From the NCBI RefSeq assembly GCF_016862955.1, contig NZ_BONY01000022.1, positions 62,001-126,000 of the forward strand: DNA of 64,000 bases. Direction: 5' to 3'. This stretch comes from Rhizocola hellebori (lineage in GTDB: Bacteria; Actinomycetota; Actinomycetes; Mycobacteriales; Micromonosporaceae). How positions within the stretch are numbered: the stretch's first letter is position 1; the number at the start of each line of letters is the position of its first letter. Of the stretch, positions 8,108-17,849 are shown piece after piece. The notes beneath the pieces were generated by a model. It was given only the letters and a program-made list of their open reading frames with translations, was not told the origin of the DNA and searched no databases. Both the position numbers and the translations under genes were made by a program.

Positions 8108-10149
8108 AGCGGCTTCACAGCCCGCAACAGAACGCTGGCCACGTCGATGACCTCAACCTCCTCGGCGCCCTTCGAACGAGTGGCGTCAGTGATCATTGTG
8201 GAACAGAAGGGGCAGCCCACAGCAATCGTTTTCGCTCCGGTCGCGAGCGCCTCCTCGGTGCGCTCCACGTTGATGCGCTTGCCGATCGTCTCTTCCATGT
8301 ACATCCGGGCCCCGCCCGCACCGCAGCAGAACGAGCGCTCCTCGCGCCGCCCCATCTCGGTGATGCCCCCGCTGGCCGCGTTCAGCACCTCGCGCGGCGG
8401 GCTGAAGACCCGGTTGTGCCGGCCGAGGTAGCACGGGTCGTGATAGGTCAGGCCGCCCTCGATCGGCTGGACCGGGGTCAGCTTGCCGATCTTGACAAGG
8501 TGACTGAGCAGCTCGGTGTGGTGCACGACCTCGACGTCGAGGCCAAGCTCTTTGTATTCGTTGCCGATGGTGTTGAAGCAGTGCGGACAGGTCGCCACGA
8601 TTTTCAGCGCGCCGCTTTCCTTCAGCGTCTCGACATTTTGCATCGCCAGCATCTGATACACGAACTCGTTGCCGATGCGGCGCGCCGGATCGCCTGTGCA
8701 GGTCTCGTTGTTGCCGAGGATCGCGAAGCTCACCCCTGCCTCGTTGAGCAGCGTCGCCACCGCGCGGGTGGTCTTCTTCGCCTTGTCCTCGAACGCTCCC
8801 GCGCAGCCCACCCAGAAAAGATATTCGAAGTGATCTACCTCACCCACTCTGGGAACCGGGAAGTCGAGCCCCTTGGTCCATTCCTCGCGGGTGTTGGGCG
8901 GCGCTCCCCACGGGTTGCCCTTCGACTCCAGGTTGCGCAGCATCGCCCCGGCTTCGCTGGGGAAGGAGCTTTCAATCATCACCTGGTACCGGCGCATGTC
9001 GATGATGTGGTCAACGTGCTCGATGTCGACCGGGCACTGTTCCACGCAGGCGCCACAGGTCGTGCAGGACCAAAGCACATCCGGATCGATGACCCCGAGC
9101 TCGTCGGCCCCGCCGATCAGGGGCCGCTCGGTTTCCTTGCCGCCCTGCAGCTTCGCGTAGGCGTGGTCGCGCAGCGACAACACCAGCAGCTTGGGCGACA
9201 ACGGCTTGCCCGTGTTCCAGGCCGGGCACTGGGATTGGCAGCGGCCGCATTCGGTACAGGTCGAGAAGTCGAGCAGGCCCTTCCACGAGAAGTCTTCGAT
9301 CTTGGCCACCCCGAAGGTGTCCTTTTCCGGGTCAGCCTCCTCGAGATCGATCGGCTTCCCGCCGGACATCATCGGCTTGAGCGCACCAAGCGCGGCCTTC
9401 CCGCTGGCGTGACGCTTGAAGAAGATGTTCGGGAAGGCCAGGAAGCGATGCCAGGCCACACCCATGGTCACGTTGAGCCCGATGACGATCGCCCACGCCA
9501 TGCTCACCAAGATCTTGAGTAGGGCAACGACGGTGATGGCGTTCTCATTCGCCGGCAGGATCGCGCCGAGCGCGTGGGAGACCGGTGTGGCCCAGACCGG
9601 GAAGTCGAAGTGGCCCACCGCCACCCGCAGCCCGCGGATCAGGAAACCCAGCACCAGCACGGCAAGGATCACGTACTCGACGAAGTAGCCCTGCCACGAG
9701 GTCGAGCCGGAAAACCGCGACCAGCGCCGCCTCGTCGGCAGGTTGAGCAGGCGAATCACGATCAGCGTCAGGATCGCGGGGATCCCCAGCACGCTGAAGA
9801 TCTCGGTGACCAGGCCGAAGACCACCCAGCCGTCGAGCAGAGGCAGCCCGGCCAGCGGGTCGACCACCTCGATGTAGGCGCCAAGCACTAGCGACGACAG
9901 CAGGATGAAGCTGACCATCACCACCCAGTGCGCGGCACCGACCATCGTCCACTTGAACATGCGGGTATGGCCCAGCGTCTCGCGGAGCATCGTCGCCGTG
10001 CGCTTGCCCTTGCCGTCGGAACGTGTCGGGTCAGGTTGCCCCTGGCGCACCACGGCGAACATCTGCTTTACCGCGCGCACCACAAAGTAGACAGCAACCA
10101 AAGTAACTATCGCAGCAATGATCGTGCTGACGATTTGAACTCCGCCCAC
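8104..10149 (-). CDS. Membrane (Fe-S)-binding oxidoreductase, heterodisulfide-reductase-like
   Basis: A 681-residue fusion. The first 250 residues hold about five transmembrane helices of the nitrate-reductase gamma/cytochrome b-like type. Then come two [4Fe-4S] motifs, CTECGRCQSQCP and CTTCGACVEQCP, and two cysteine-rich CCG domains (YHDPCYLGRHN and SFCCGAGGARM are the signatures). This architecture is that of actinobacterial HdrD/GlpC-like Fe-S oxidoreductases that may pass electrons to or from the quinone pool. The soluble dehydrogenase partner is not in the window. It is the first gene of a coupled operon with two CNNM proteins. Confidence 0.9.
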   Translation of the reverse strand: MGGVQIVSTIIAAIVTLVAVYFVVRAVKQMFAVVRQGQPDPTRSDGKGKRTATMLRETLGHTRMFKWTMVGAAHWVVMVSFILLSSLVLGAYIEVVDPLAGLPLLDGWVVFGLVTEIFSVLGIPAILTLIVIRLLNLPTRRRWSRFSGSTSWQGYFVEYVILAVLVLGFLIRGLRVAVGHFDFPVWATPVSHALGAILPANENAITVVALLKILVSMAWAIVIGLNVTMGVAWHRFLAFPNIFFKRHASGKAALGALKPMMSGGKPIDLEEADPEKDTFGVAKIEDFSWKGLLDFSTCTECGRCQSQCPAWNTGKPLSPKLLVLSLRDHAYAKLQGGKETERPLIGGADELGVIDPDVLWSCTTCGACVEQCPVDIEHVDHIIDMRRYQVMIESSFPSEAGAMLRNLESKGNPWGAPPNTREEWTKGLDFPVPRVGEVDHFEYLFWVGCAGAFEDKAKKTTRAVATLLNEAGVSFAILGNNETCTGDPARRIGNEFVYQMLAMQNVETLKESGALKIVATCPHCFNTIGNEYKELGLDVEVVHHTELLSHLVKIGKLTPVQPIEGGLTYHDPCYLGRHNRVFSPPREVLNAASGGITEMGRREERSFCCGAGGARMYMEETIGKRINVERTEEALATGAKTIAVGCPFCSTMITDATRSKGAEEVEVIDVASVLLRAVKPL

Positions 10150-10199
10150 GTAGACCCCTGTTACCCGCTAGTAAGGGAATGCCTGGGTCGGACGCTAGC

Positions 10200-10463
10200 T
10201 CATCTCCACTTGGACAGCAGAGCCAGGGAGGCCACCATCGCACCGAAGCCGACGGCCAGGTTCCAGTAGCTCCATGCCTGAACCGGATATTGCGTCTCGG
10301 ACAGGTAGTAGACCACCAGCCAGCCGATGCCAAAAATAATCAGGCTGACCGCGGTGATCGGCAGCCAGATGGGGCTCGGGCGCTTGTCAGCAGCGGCCGA
10401 CGACGGCAACACGTCCTTGGGCGGCGTGTAAACCTTCTTCTTACGGATCTCAGACTTCGGCAC
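10200..10463 (-). CDS. crgA: CrgA cell division protein
   Basis: An 87-residue protein opening VPKSEIRKKKVYTPP, the usual CrgA N-terminus, followed by two transmembrane segments (IWLPITAVSLIIFGIGWLVV and YWNLAVGFGAMVASLALL). CrgA is an actinobacterial septum protein that recruits PBPs to the FtsZ ring. The GTG at 10463 is chosen because AGGAG lies about six bases upstream and the reading matches the family start; an ATG further out at 10493 is less likely. It is divergent from DUF881, as in other actinobacterial origin regions. Confidence 0.95.
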   Translation of the reverse strand: MPKSEIRKKKVYTPPKDVLPSSAAADKRPSPIWLPITAVSLIIFGIGWLVVYYLSETQYPVQAWSYWNLAVGFGAMVASLALLSKWR

Positions 10464-10578
10464 GTTGCGCTCCTGTGAGGGGCCCCCGCCCACGCGAAAG
10501 TAGGTTCGGACGTGGGCCTGAATAATGTTCGACAGCTAGCCTAGTCAAGACATCGGCTTTTGGCACGAAGGGTACGCG

Positions 10579-11385
10579 GTGGAGAACGCATCGGGTGGGT
10601 CAAGTTGGCGTGACGTGGTGCGCCGAGCGCTCTCGGTGCTGCGTCCCCGGCCCTTGCGCAACCGGTCGGGGTGGGCCTGGGGGGTGCCGATCATCGCCAT
10701 CTGCGCCGGGTTCCTGTTCACGCTCAGCGCGAACACCGCCGCGGGCACGGTGCTGCGCGAAGACCGTCGATTGGAGCTGGGCCAGCTCATCGATAACAAG
10801 CAGCGTGACGTGGACGTGCTCACGCTGGAGGCGCAAGGTCTGCGCAGCGATGTCGACAAAGCCACCGCCGAGCTGGCCAAGACCGACGGCCCGATCGCCG
10901 AGCAGCAGGCGCGTGCCGCCTCCTACGCGCAGGCCGCCGGGTTGACTCCCCTGCGCGGGCCGGGCCTGACCGTCAAGCTGGACGATTCGCCCAAGGCCTC
11001 CGACGGTTCGGCCACAGATGGTGTCGCCCAGGACCAACTTGTCATCCACCAGCAGGATGTGCAGGCCGTCGTCAATGCGCTCTGGGCGGGCGGAGCGGAA
11101 GCCATCACCATCATGGACGTCCGGGTGATCAGCACTTCAGCGGTCAGATGTGTCGGAAACACCCTTCTTCTTCACGGCCGTCGCTACTCCCCGGTGTTCG
11201 TGATCCGCGCCATCGGTGACCCCCAGCGTCTTCGCACGGCTCTAGACTCGTCGCCTGGAGTAAGAGCGTTCGATGAGGCCGCCAGGATCTACGGCCTCAC
11301 CTACTCGGTTGCCAATGAGACCGACATCCTCGCTCCCGCCTACCGTGGCTCAATTGACCTGCGGTACGCGACGGTCCCGGATTAG
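10579..11385 (+). CDS. DUF881 family membrane protein
   Basis: A 268-residue protein with a cytoplasmic N-terminus, one transmembrane segment (about residues 33-55, [20 protein letters not shown]), a coiled coil ([21 protein letters not shown] onward) and the DUF881 domain, in which [29 protein letters not shown] and EAITIMDVR are the recognisable strands. GTG start. DUF881 proteins are conserved between crgA and the sortase/trpG genes in actinobacteria; the function is not established, but the setting indicates a division or envelope role. The next gene begins 11 bp later. Confidence 0.9.
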   Translation: MENASGGSSWRDVVRRALSVLRPRPLRNRSGWAWGVPIIAICAGFLFTLSANTAAGTVLREDRRLELGQLIDNKQRDVDVLTLEAQGLRSDVDKATAELAKTDGPIAEQQARAASYAQAAGLTPLRGPGLTVKLDDSPKASDGSATDGVAQDQLVIHQQDVQAVVNALWAGGAEAITIMDVRVISTSAVRCVGNTLLLHGRRYSPVFVIRAIGDPQRLRTALDSSPGVRAFDEAARIYGLTYSVANETDILAPAYRGSIDLRYATVPD

Positions 11386-11395
11386 CAGGCAGGAA

Positions 11396-12484
11396 ATGGG
11401 CAGACACAGCGCTTCGTCGCCGGACGACGAAACCTCGATCTTTCCGGCGATTCGGTCCTCGGCGCCGGAGCCGCCTGCTGACCCCAGCGCGACCACCATT
11501 CTTCCCGCGCTCAACGCGGACAGCACCACCATCCTGCCTCGGGTGCCACCCTCGCCCCACCCGCGCCCAGGCGGGCATCCGGGCACCGCTAAGCCCATCC
11601 CGCAGCGGGTTTCCGGGCGGGCCGTCGCCACCGACGAGACCGCGATCTTCGGGCGGATCCTGCCCGCTCCGGAGAAATCTGAGCCGATTATCGAGCCGCC
11701 GCGTGACAAGTGGTCCGGTGAGCCGTTGCCCCCTCCAGTGAAGGCGATCAAGGCGGGCGACGGCTACCGCAGCATCCACTCCGAGTTCACCCGCACCACA
11801 TTGGGCTCAGTGGTGCGCGGCACGCTTCGGGGGACGGGCGAGCTGCTGATCACCTTCGGTCTGGTGATCCTGCTCTTCGCCGCGTACGAGGTTTGGGGCA
11901 AGACCGCGATCGTGGAAGCCGAACAGACCCAGCTCGCGCAGGAGCTCGATCGCGAATGGGGCGCCGATCCCACGGTGGCGCCCACCATCGGTCCCACACC
12001 GACCGCTGCTCCCACCGCGACAGCGACCAAAGGGCCGAACATGGCCAACGTGATCGCCAAGCTCTACATCCCGCGCCTGAACAAGCAGTGGGTGGTGGTT
12101 CAGGGCGTCACCCAGGCCGACATCCGCTACGCGCCGGGCCACTATCCGCGCAGCGCGATGCCCGGCGAGGACGGAAACTTCGCCGTGGCGGGCCACCGCA
12201 ACCGGGCGACCTTCTGGGACCTCGATCTCCTCCAGGCCGGTGACAAGATCATCGTGGAGTCGAAGACGACCTGGTTCATCTACAAGGTGAGCACCTCGAA
12301 GGTTGTTCTGCCGAACCAGGTTGAGGTGGTCCAGCCGGTGCCGCCGGGGCAGAGCGCAGGCAAGCTGATCACGCTCACCACGTGCAATCCGAAGTTCAAC
12401 AACTACCAACGCTTGATCATCCACGGCACGCTCGACGACTCGATGCCGCGAAGCGCCGGCCGGCCGGCCGAGTTGGGGGGCTGA
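11396..12484 (+). CDS. Class E sortase
   Basis: About 362 residues. A long acidic and proline-rich cytoplasmic N-terminus comes first, with repeated DET(S/A)IF and TTILP elements. A transmembrane segment follows ([20 protein letters not shown]), then an extracellular sortase domain. Catalytic residues are visible: His in FAVAGHRN, Cys in LITLTTCNP, and Arg in NYQRLIIHG. Class E sortases in actinomycetes attach LAxTG-type proteins, including long chaplins, to peptidoglycan. The ATG at 11396 is chosen because upstream candidates lie inside DUF881. No obvious sortase-substrate gene is in this window; the chaplin at 42.9 kb lacks a sorting motif. Confidence 0.92.
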   Translation: MGRHSASSPDDETSIFPAIRSSAPEPPADPSATTILPALNADSTTILPRVPPSPHPRPGGHPGTAKPIPQRVSGRAVATDETAIFGRILPAPEKSEPIIEPPRDKWSGEPLPPPVKAIKAGDGYRSIHSEFTRTTLGSVVRGTLRGTGELLITFGLVILLFAAYEVWGKTAIVEAEQTQLAQELDREWGADPTVAPTIGPTPTAAPTATATKGPNMANVIAKLYIPRLNKQWVVVQGVTQADIRYAPGHYPRSAMPGEDGNFAVAGHRNRATFWDLDLLQAGDKIIVESKTTWFIYKVSTSKVVLPNQVEVVQPVPPGQSAGKLITLTTCNPKFNNYQRLIIHGTLDDSMPRSAGRPAELGG

Positions 12485-12485
12485 G

Positions 12486-12767
12486 ATGTACGCCTGGATC
12501 TGGCGCAAGCTCCCGTTTGGGTTGTGGGGCAAGCTGAGCGGCTCACTGCTGATGGCCGGCGTGATCATCGCGCTGCTCTGGTTCTACGTCTTCCCGTGGG
12601 CCGAGCCCATCCTCCCCTTCGATGACGTCCAGGTCGGAGACCCGGCAGGCGGATACAGCGACGTGTACCAGCCGACGCCGTCAGCGTCGCCCACCGAGAA
12701 CCCGGAAGACCACGAAATCCTCTACCCCACCGCTGACCCATCGCCCTCAACCAGCCGAAAACGGTGA
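12486..12767 (+). CDS. Small membrane protein following the sortase
   Basis: A 93-residue protein with a single transmembrane segment (about residues 16-36, GKLSGSLLMAGVIIALLWFYVFPW) and a Pro/Ser/Thr/acidic tail (PTPSASPTENPEDHEI). A GPW-like aromatic turn after the helix is typical of a small protein family found between the sortase and trpG/pabA in actinobacteria. The start lies one base after the sortase stop, and its own stop overlaps the possible GTG start of the amidotransferase, so it sits within an operon. The function is unknown. Confidence 0.8.
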   Translation: MYAWIWRKLPFGLWGKLSGSLLMAGVIIALLWFYVFPWAEPILPFDDVQVGDPAGGYSDVYQPTPSASPTENPEDHEILYPTADPSPSTSRKR

Positions 12768-12772
12768 GCCCG

Positions 12773-13417
12773 ATGAACATCCTGGTGATCGACAATTACG
12801 ACTCGTTCGTCTACAACCTGGTCCAGTACCTCGGCCAGCTCGGCGCGGAGTGCACGGTCAAGCGCAACGACGAGATCACCGTGAAGGAGGCCGCCAAGCT
12901 CGGCGGCGACGGCATTCTGCTCTCCCCCGGGCCGGGCACCCCCGAGTCGGCTGGGATCTGCATAGACGTGATCTCCAAGCTCCAGGGCCGGGTGCCGATC
13001 TTCGGGGTCTGCCTGGGTCACCAGGCCTTCGGCGTCGCCTTCGGCGCCACCGTCAACCGGGCCCCCGAGTTGTTGCACGGCAAGACCTCTCAGGTCAGCC
13101 ACGATGGCGCCGGGGTCCTGGCCGGGCTGCCCAGCCCTTTCACGGCCACCCGCTACCACTCCCTGGCCGTCGTCGCGGAAACCCTCCCCGACGAGATCGA
13201 AATCACCGGCCGGACAGAGTCGGGCGTGGTCATGGCCATGCGCCACCGCACCCTGCCGATCGAGGGCGTCCAGTTCCACCCCGAGTCGGTGCTGACCCAG
13301 GGCGGTCACCTCATGCTCGCCAACTGGCTGGCGCAGTGCGGCATGCCAGCGGCCCTGGACAGAGCCCCGGAGCTTGTCGCCGAAGTCGAATCCCGCCGCC
13401 TGGCCGCCTTCGCATAA
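12773..13417 (+). CDS. pabA: Class I glutamine amidotransferase (PabA/TrpG)
   Basis: A 214-residue glutaminase subunit. MNILVIDNYDSFVYNLVQYL is the family start, GDGILLSPGPGTP carries the oxyanion loop, the nucleophile is Cys in FGVCLGHQAFG, and the His-Glu pair is in VQFHPESVL. It supplies ammonia to an aminodeoxychorismate or anthranilate synthase subunit that is not in this window. The ATG at 12773 matches the family start; a GTG at 12764 overlaps the previous stop and is an alternative. PabA and TrpG cannot be separated on sequence alone. A strong hairpin terminator follows the stop. Confidence 0.92.
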   Translation: MNILVIDNYDSFVYNLVQYLGQLGAECTVKRNDEITVKEAAKLGGDGILLSPGPGTPESAGICIDVISKLQGRVPIFGVCLGHQAFGVAFGATVNRAPELLHGKTSQVSHDGAGVLAGLPSPFTATRYHSLAVVAETLPDEIEITGRTESGVVMAMRHRTLPIEGVQFHPESVLTQGGHLMLANWLAQCGMPAALDRAPELVAEVESRRLAAFA

Positions 13418-13421
13418 AGAA

Positions 13422-13451
13422 ACTCGGGGAGATCTCGCGATCTCCCCGAGT
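13422..13451. terminator. Bidirectional hairpin between pabA and pknB
   Basis: A perfect 13-bp inverted repeat (13422-13434 and 13439-13451) with a TCGC loop lies between two convergent stops, beginning 4 bp after the pabA stop and 8 bp from the pknB stop. There is no long U-tract, which is common in actinomycete terminators. Confidence 0.85.
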
Positions 13452-13459
13452 GCCAATGC

Positions 13460-15166
13460 TTACGGGCCTGCAGTTGCTGTGGGCGTGACCGGTGGTGGGC
13501 CTTGGCCGATGAAGATGGTCACCGTGGTCTTGTCCGCCGGCTTAGCACCTTCGCCCGTGGTCGGGTCCTGCCGGACCACCTTGCCGATGTTGGAGCTGCC
13601 GGCCGCGAAGGTCTCGCCTGCCTTGATGTCGACCTTGAACCCGGCCGCCTCAAGCTCCGCCTTAGCCGTCAGCTCGGGCTTGCCGAGCACGTTGGGCACG
13701 GGCTTCATGTTGCCCTTGGAAATGTTAATGATGATCTTGGTGTTCTCGGCGACCCCGGTGCCCGCGGGCGGGTTGGTCGACAGCACCTGGCCCAGCGTCG
13801 CGGGCTCGCCGTCGACCTCGACGAACTCGGCGACCAGTTTCACCTCGGTCATCTTGGCCTGAGCCGCGGGCTTGTTGAAGCCGACCAGGTTAGGAACCTG
13901 CGTGGTGGCGACGCCGCCGCAGACGACGAAGGTCACCTCCTTGCCCTCACCGAGCTGCGCGCCCGACTTGGGGGTCTGGTCGACGACCTTGTCCTTGGTG
14001 CAGTCGCCGAACCTCGGGACCCCCGCCAACGGGGTGAGGTTGACACTTCGCAGCTTCGCCTCGGCCTCGGGCTGCGTCATGCCGAGCAGGCTGGGCACCG
14101 AGATGTCGTCCGGGGGCTTGTTGGCCAGGATCAGGCCCACCGTGAGCGCGACCGCGGCGAGCACCCCGAGCGTGGAGAGGGCCGCGATAGCCCACCCGGA
14201 GGCCTTGCGCCTGCGGGCATCGCCCACCCGCGCCGGCGTGGTGCGGCCGGTGCCTGCTCGGGCCGGAGAGTTGAGCTGGGCGGTCTCCTCCTCGCGCATC
14301 AGCGGCGTGGCGAGCACGGGCCTTCCGGCCGCGGCCCGCAACACGTCGGCACGCATCTCGGCGGACGACTGATAGCGGTTGATCGGGTTCTTGGCGAGCG
14401 CCTTGAGCACCACCGAGTCGATATCGGGAGTGACCTCGCGGTTGGAATCGCTCGGTGGGCGCGGGTCCTCCCGCACGTGCTGGTAGGCCACGGCCACGGG
14501 CGAGTCGCCGACGAACGGCGGGTGCCCGCAGAGCAGCTCGAAAAGCACACATCCGGCGGCGTAGACGTCAGAACGGGCGTCGACCGCCTCGCCGCGCGCC
14601 TGCTCAGGCGAAAGGTATTGCGCCGTGCCGATGACGGCCGAGGTTTGGGTCATCGTCGTCGCACCCGACGCGAGCGCCCGCGCAATGCCGAAGTCCATGA
14701 CCTTGACCTGGCCATTGGGGGTCAGCATGACGTTGCCGGGCTTGATGTCGCGGTGGATGATGCCATGCCGGTGGCTGAACTCCAGCGCGGCACAGATATC
14801 GGCGGTCATCTCCAGCGCCCGGCGGGGCATGATCCTGCCCTCGGCGGCAAGGACCTCTTTGAGCGTGCGGCCCGCCACGAACTCCATCACGATGTAGGGC
14901 AGCACCTCGCCGGTCGCGGCCCTTTCCTCGCCCGTGTCGTAGACGGCGACGATCGCCGGGTGGTTGAGCGCGGCTGCGTTCTGCGCCTCCCGGCGGAAGC
15001 GCATCTGGAAGGTGTTGTCGCGAGCAAGGTCCGTGCGCAGCATCTTGATCGCAACATCGCGACCTAGGCGCAGGTCACGGCCTCGGTGTACTTCTGCCAT
15101 GCCGCCGTAGCCGAGCAGCTCGCCGACTTGGTACCTGCCCCCTAGCAGGCGGGCCTGCGCGTTCAT
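13460..15166 (-). CDS. pknB: Serine/threonine protein kinase PknB with PASTA repeats
   Basis: A 568-residue sensor kinase. Kinase domain at residues 12-275: glycine loop LGYGGMAEV, Lys41 in AIKML, catalytic loop HRD138-140 in IIHRDIKPGN, DFG158-160, and an activation segment containing TTMTQTSAVIGTAQYLSPEQA-type Thr residues that are autophosphorylated in mycobacterial PknB. A transmembrane helix near 330-355 is followed by three extracellular PASTA repeats (SVPSLLGM, QVPNLVGF, PVPNVLGK), which bind muropeptides or lipid II, and a Pro-rich tail. It overlaps pknA by 4 bp and is the last gene of the fhaA-fhaB-pstP-rodA-pbpA-pknA-pknB operon. Confidence 0.96.
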   Translation of the reverse strand: MNAQARLLGGRYQVGELLGYGGMAEVHRGRDLRLGRDVAIKMLRTDLARDNTFQMRFRREAQNAAALNHPAIVAVYDTGEERAATGEVLPYIVMEFVAGRTLKEVLAAEGRIMPRRALEMTADICAALEFSHRHGIIHRDIKPGNVMLTPNGQVKVMDFGIARALASGATTMTQTSAVIGTAQYLSPEQARGEAVDARSDVYAAGCVLFELLCGHPPFVGDSPVAVAYQHVREDPRPPSDSNREVTPDIDSVVLKALAKNPINRYQSSAEMRADVLRAAAGRPVLATPLMREEETAQLNSPARAGTGRTTPARVGDARRRKASGWAIAALSTLGVLAAVALTVGLILANKPPDDISVPSLLGMTQPEAEAKLRSVNLTPLAGVPRFGDCTKDKVVDQTPKSGAQLGEGKEVTFVVCGGVATTQVPNLVGFNKPAAQAKMTEVKLVAEFVEVDGEPATLGQVLSTNPPAGTGVAENTKIIINISKGNMKPVPNVLGKPELTAKAELEAAGFKVDIKAGETFAAGSSNIGKVVRQDPTTGEGAKPADKTTVTIFIGQGPPPVTPTATAGP

Positions 15167-16350
15167 CGCGTAAGTCGTCCTTCGGTTATGTAGTTCAAAG
15201 AGGTCGCTGTCTCATGTGCCGCTGATATGACCCTATTCGGCGGCTCCAGGCCGTTTCTTCCTCGGTTCTTATTCGCTTGGTACCCAAGGTAAGCCGTGCA
15301 GATCAGCACGGTCACCATGGCGAGCAGCAACCAGATAATCATTAGTGCGCTTCTTCCCGTGGGCTGGCGTTGCTGCTGCACCACAGGAGGAGCAGGGTAG
15401 ACCACTGTCGGCGGTTTGGGGACCGCAGCGGCTCCACGCTGGAACGGAACGGTTCCCTTGACCGCCGCCTTCGGCTGCTGCTGCACGACGACGGTGGGCG
15501 GAGCGGGCGCGGTGACGGTCGCCCCGACGGTGGCCATCTGCGTGCCCGCCCGGCGGGCAGCGGTCGCGAACTGCTCGGCCGAGCCCCATCGTGCGGCCGG
15601 GTCCTTGGCCATCGCGCGCTCGACGACCTGCCGGATCGGCATCGGCACATCATCGGGCAGCGGCCGGGCCACCCCGTTGACGTGCTTCATCGCGATCTCG
15701 AGCGGGGTTTCGCCCTCGAACGGCCGATGGCCGGAAAGGCATTGGTAGGCAACGACTCCGAGTGAGTACACATCGGAGGCAGCGGTGGCCGGGATCCCCG
15801 AGGCCTGCTCGGGGGCGAGGTAGGAGGCTGTGCCGAGCACCGCGCCGGTCGCCGTCAGCTGGGCGGCCGCCGCCGACCTGGCGATGCCGAAGTCGGTGAG
15901 CACCAGCGTGCCGTTGGGCCGGACCAGAAGGTTGCCCGGCTTCACGTCGCGGTGCACCACGCCCTTCTCATGCGCCGCGTGCAGGGCCTCCGCGGTCTGC
16001 GCCACCAGAGACATGGTGCGTGCGGGGGTGAGCCGGCCCACCCGGTTAAGGGTGCTGGAGAGCGTCTCGCCCTCGATGTACTCCATGATCAGATAAGCCA
16101 CCTGATCGTGACCGAAGTCATAGATGCGCACCACCCCTGGGTGGTTGATGGTCGCCATCGTGCGCGCCTCGGTGCGAAAGCGCTCGACGAAACCGCGCTC
16201 CTCCAGAAGCGCCAGCAACATGATCTTTATGGCCACAGTGCGGCCGAGCACCTCGTCAGTTCCACGCCACACATCGCCCATGCCGCCGCTGGCGATGCGC
16301 TCGTCGAGACGGTAGCGCCCGCTCAGCAGCACACCGGAAGTGACCATCAC
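15163..16350 (-). CDS. pknA: Serine/threonine protein kinase PknA
   Basis: A 395-residue kinase. Glycine loop IASGGMGDV, Lys42 in AIKIM, HRD133-135 in VVHRDVKPGN, DFG153-155, and GTASYLAPEQA after the activation loop. A Pro/Val/Gln-rich linker (residues about 270-330) leads to one transmembrane helix (ALMIIWLLLAMVTVLICTAY) and a short extracellular tail without PASTA repeats. It regulates division and cell shape together with PknB in actinobacteria. Its start overlaps the pbpA stop (ATGA), and its stop overlaps pknB. Confidence 0.95.
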   Translation of the reverse strand: MMVTSGVLLSGRYRLDERIASGGMGDVWRGTDEVLGRTVAIKIMLLALLEERGFVERFRTEARTMATINHPGVVRIYDFGHDQVAYLIMEYIEGETLSSTLNRVGRLTPARTMSLVAQTAEALHAAHEKGVVHRDVKPGNLLVRPNGTLVLTDFGIARSAAAAQLTATGAVLGTASYLAPEQASGIPATAASDVYSLGVVAYQCLSGHRPFEGETPLEIAMKHVNGVARPLPDDVPMPIRQVVERAMAKDPAARWGSAEQFATAARRAGTQMATVGATVTAPAPPTVVVQQQPKAAVKGTVPFQRGAAAVPKPPTVVYPAPPVVQQQRQPTGRSALMIIWLLLAMVTVLICTAYLGYQANKNRGRNGLEPPNRVISAAHETATSLNYITEGRLTR

Positions 16351-17849
16351 TTTCCCGTCTTGTCAGCGATCACACCACGCATAACCTGTCCCGCAATTCG
16401 GGCGGCCTCGCTGCTGCCGCCCTTCCCGGCATTCTCCAGGAACACTGCGACAGCCGCCACCGGCTGACCATCCTTGAGCGCGAAGCCGACAAACCAGCCG
16501 TGCGTCTCTTCACCCTCGCCACCCTCGGCAGTTCCGGTCTTACCGCCTACCTGATAGCCCTCGATCTTGGCCCGGGTGCCCGTGCCGTCCTCGACCACGC
16601 TGGTCATCATCTGCTGCAATTGCGTTGCCACAGAAGGACTGCAGGAGCGGCGTAACGGTTTGGGATCAGCTACGTAAAAGTTCGTCGTCAGGTCCGGCCC
16701 GACCAGCTGCTGGACCAGATGCGGCTGCATCTGCTGACCGCCGTTGGCCACCGCGGCCGCGATCATCGCTCCTTCGAGTGGTGTCATGCTGACGCTCGCC
16801 TGGCCGATGGAGGACAGCGCGATGGTCGGCTGGTCATCGCCGCCGGAACCCGTCACCAGCTGGCCAAGCACGCTCTGCGCCACCGGCACGCCGCGATCGC
16901 CGAGCCGGCCCACGCTGAGGTTCTGGTCGTAGAAACCGAACCTGGTGGCCACGTCGACGATCTTCTTCGAACCCAGCTCCACACCCAACCGGGCGAAAGC
17001 GGTGTTGCACGAGACGGTCAGCGCCCGAATCAGCGTGATGGACTCCGGGCAGACGACGCCCGTCGAGTTGGGGATCTTGTGGGTCGTCCCCGGGGCCTGG
17101 TAGGTCGCGCCACCCGTGACCTCGGTGGCCGGCTGGCGGCCCTCCTCGAGCGCGGCGGCCGACATGAGCACCTTCATCACCGAGCCGGGCTCGTTGATCT
17201 CCGAGATGGCCCTGTTCAGCAGCGGCTTCTCCGGATCTTCCAGGAGCGCCTTGTAGGCGGCCTGAGCCGCCTCGGTGTCGTGGTTCACCAGCACGTTCGG
17301 GTCGAAGCTCGGCATGGAGACGAGCGCCTTCACCGCGCCGGTGGCCGGGTCTAGCGCCACCACCGCTCCGCGCTTGGCACCCACCTTGTTCTTCGTGAGC
17401 TCGTTGAAGGCGCGCTCCTGCGCGGTCGGCGAGATGGTCAGCAGCACGTTGCCGCCCGCCGTCTGCTCGCCGGTGAACAGATCCCGGAACCGGTCGCCGA
17501 ACAGCTTGTCCGACTCGCCGGCCAGGAAGTCGTTCTCGGTGTACTCGACCCCGGTGGAACCGATGTTGACCGGCTTGTAGCCGATGATGTGCGCGTACTG
17601 CTCCTTGAGCGGATAGCTGCGCAGGTATTTGAGGTCGTCGTCGGTCGCCGTGCTGATCGCCAGCTGGGTGCCGCCGGCCATCATGATCACGCCACGCTGC
17701 CGCTTGTACTCGGCCAGCTTGACCCGGCCGTTGTAGGGGCTGCTGCGATATTCATCGGCCTTGTAGGCCTGAACCCAGTTGAGGTTGGCGAAAAGCAGCC
17801 CGAACAGGACCATGATCACCACACCCACCTTGCGCAGTGGGGCATTCAT
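16347..17849 (-). CDS. pbpA: Penicillin-binding protein PbpA (class B transpeptidase)
   Basis: A 500-residue protein with an N-terminal transmembrane anchor (residues 8-24). The penicillin-binding domain holds the three catalytic motifs: S223-V-M-K226 in EPGSVMKVLMS, SCN279-281 in TVSCNTAFARLG, and KTG in VGGKTGTAEGG. It cross-links peptidoglycan outside the membrane, in partnership with the adjacent SEDS polymerase RodA. Its start shares a base with the rodA stop (TAATG), which couples translation of the transpeptidase-polymerase pair. Confidence 0.95.
   Translation of the reverse strand: MNAPLRKVGVVIMVLFGLLFANLNWVQAYKADEYRSSPYNGRVKLAEYKRQRGVIMMAGGTQLAISTATDDDLKYLRSYPLKEQYAHIIGYKPVNIGSTGVEYTENDFLAGESDKLFGDRFRDLFTGEQTAGGNVLLTISPTAQERAFNELTKNKVGAKRGAVVALDPATGAVKALVSMPSFDPNVLVNHDTEAAQAAYKALLEDPEKPLLNRAISEINEPGSVMKVLMSAAALEEGRQPATEVTGGATYQAPGTTHKIPNSTGVVCPESITLIRALTVSCNTAFARLGVELGSKKIVDVATRFGFYDQNLSVGRLGDRGVPVAQSVLGQLVTGSGGDDQPTIALSSIGQASVSMTPLEGAMIAAAVANGGQQMQPHLVQQLVGPDLTTNFYVADPKPLRRSCSPSVATQLQQMMTSVVEDGTGTRAKIEGYQVGGKTGTAEGGEGEETHGWFVGFALKDGQPVAAVAVFLENAGKGGSSEAARIAGQVMRGVIADKTGK

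Noticed and set aside
13502..15067. Long plus-strand frame opposite pknB
   Set aside because: Antisense to the well-identified kinase gene; shadow frame.
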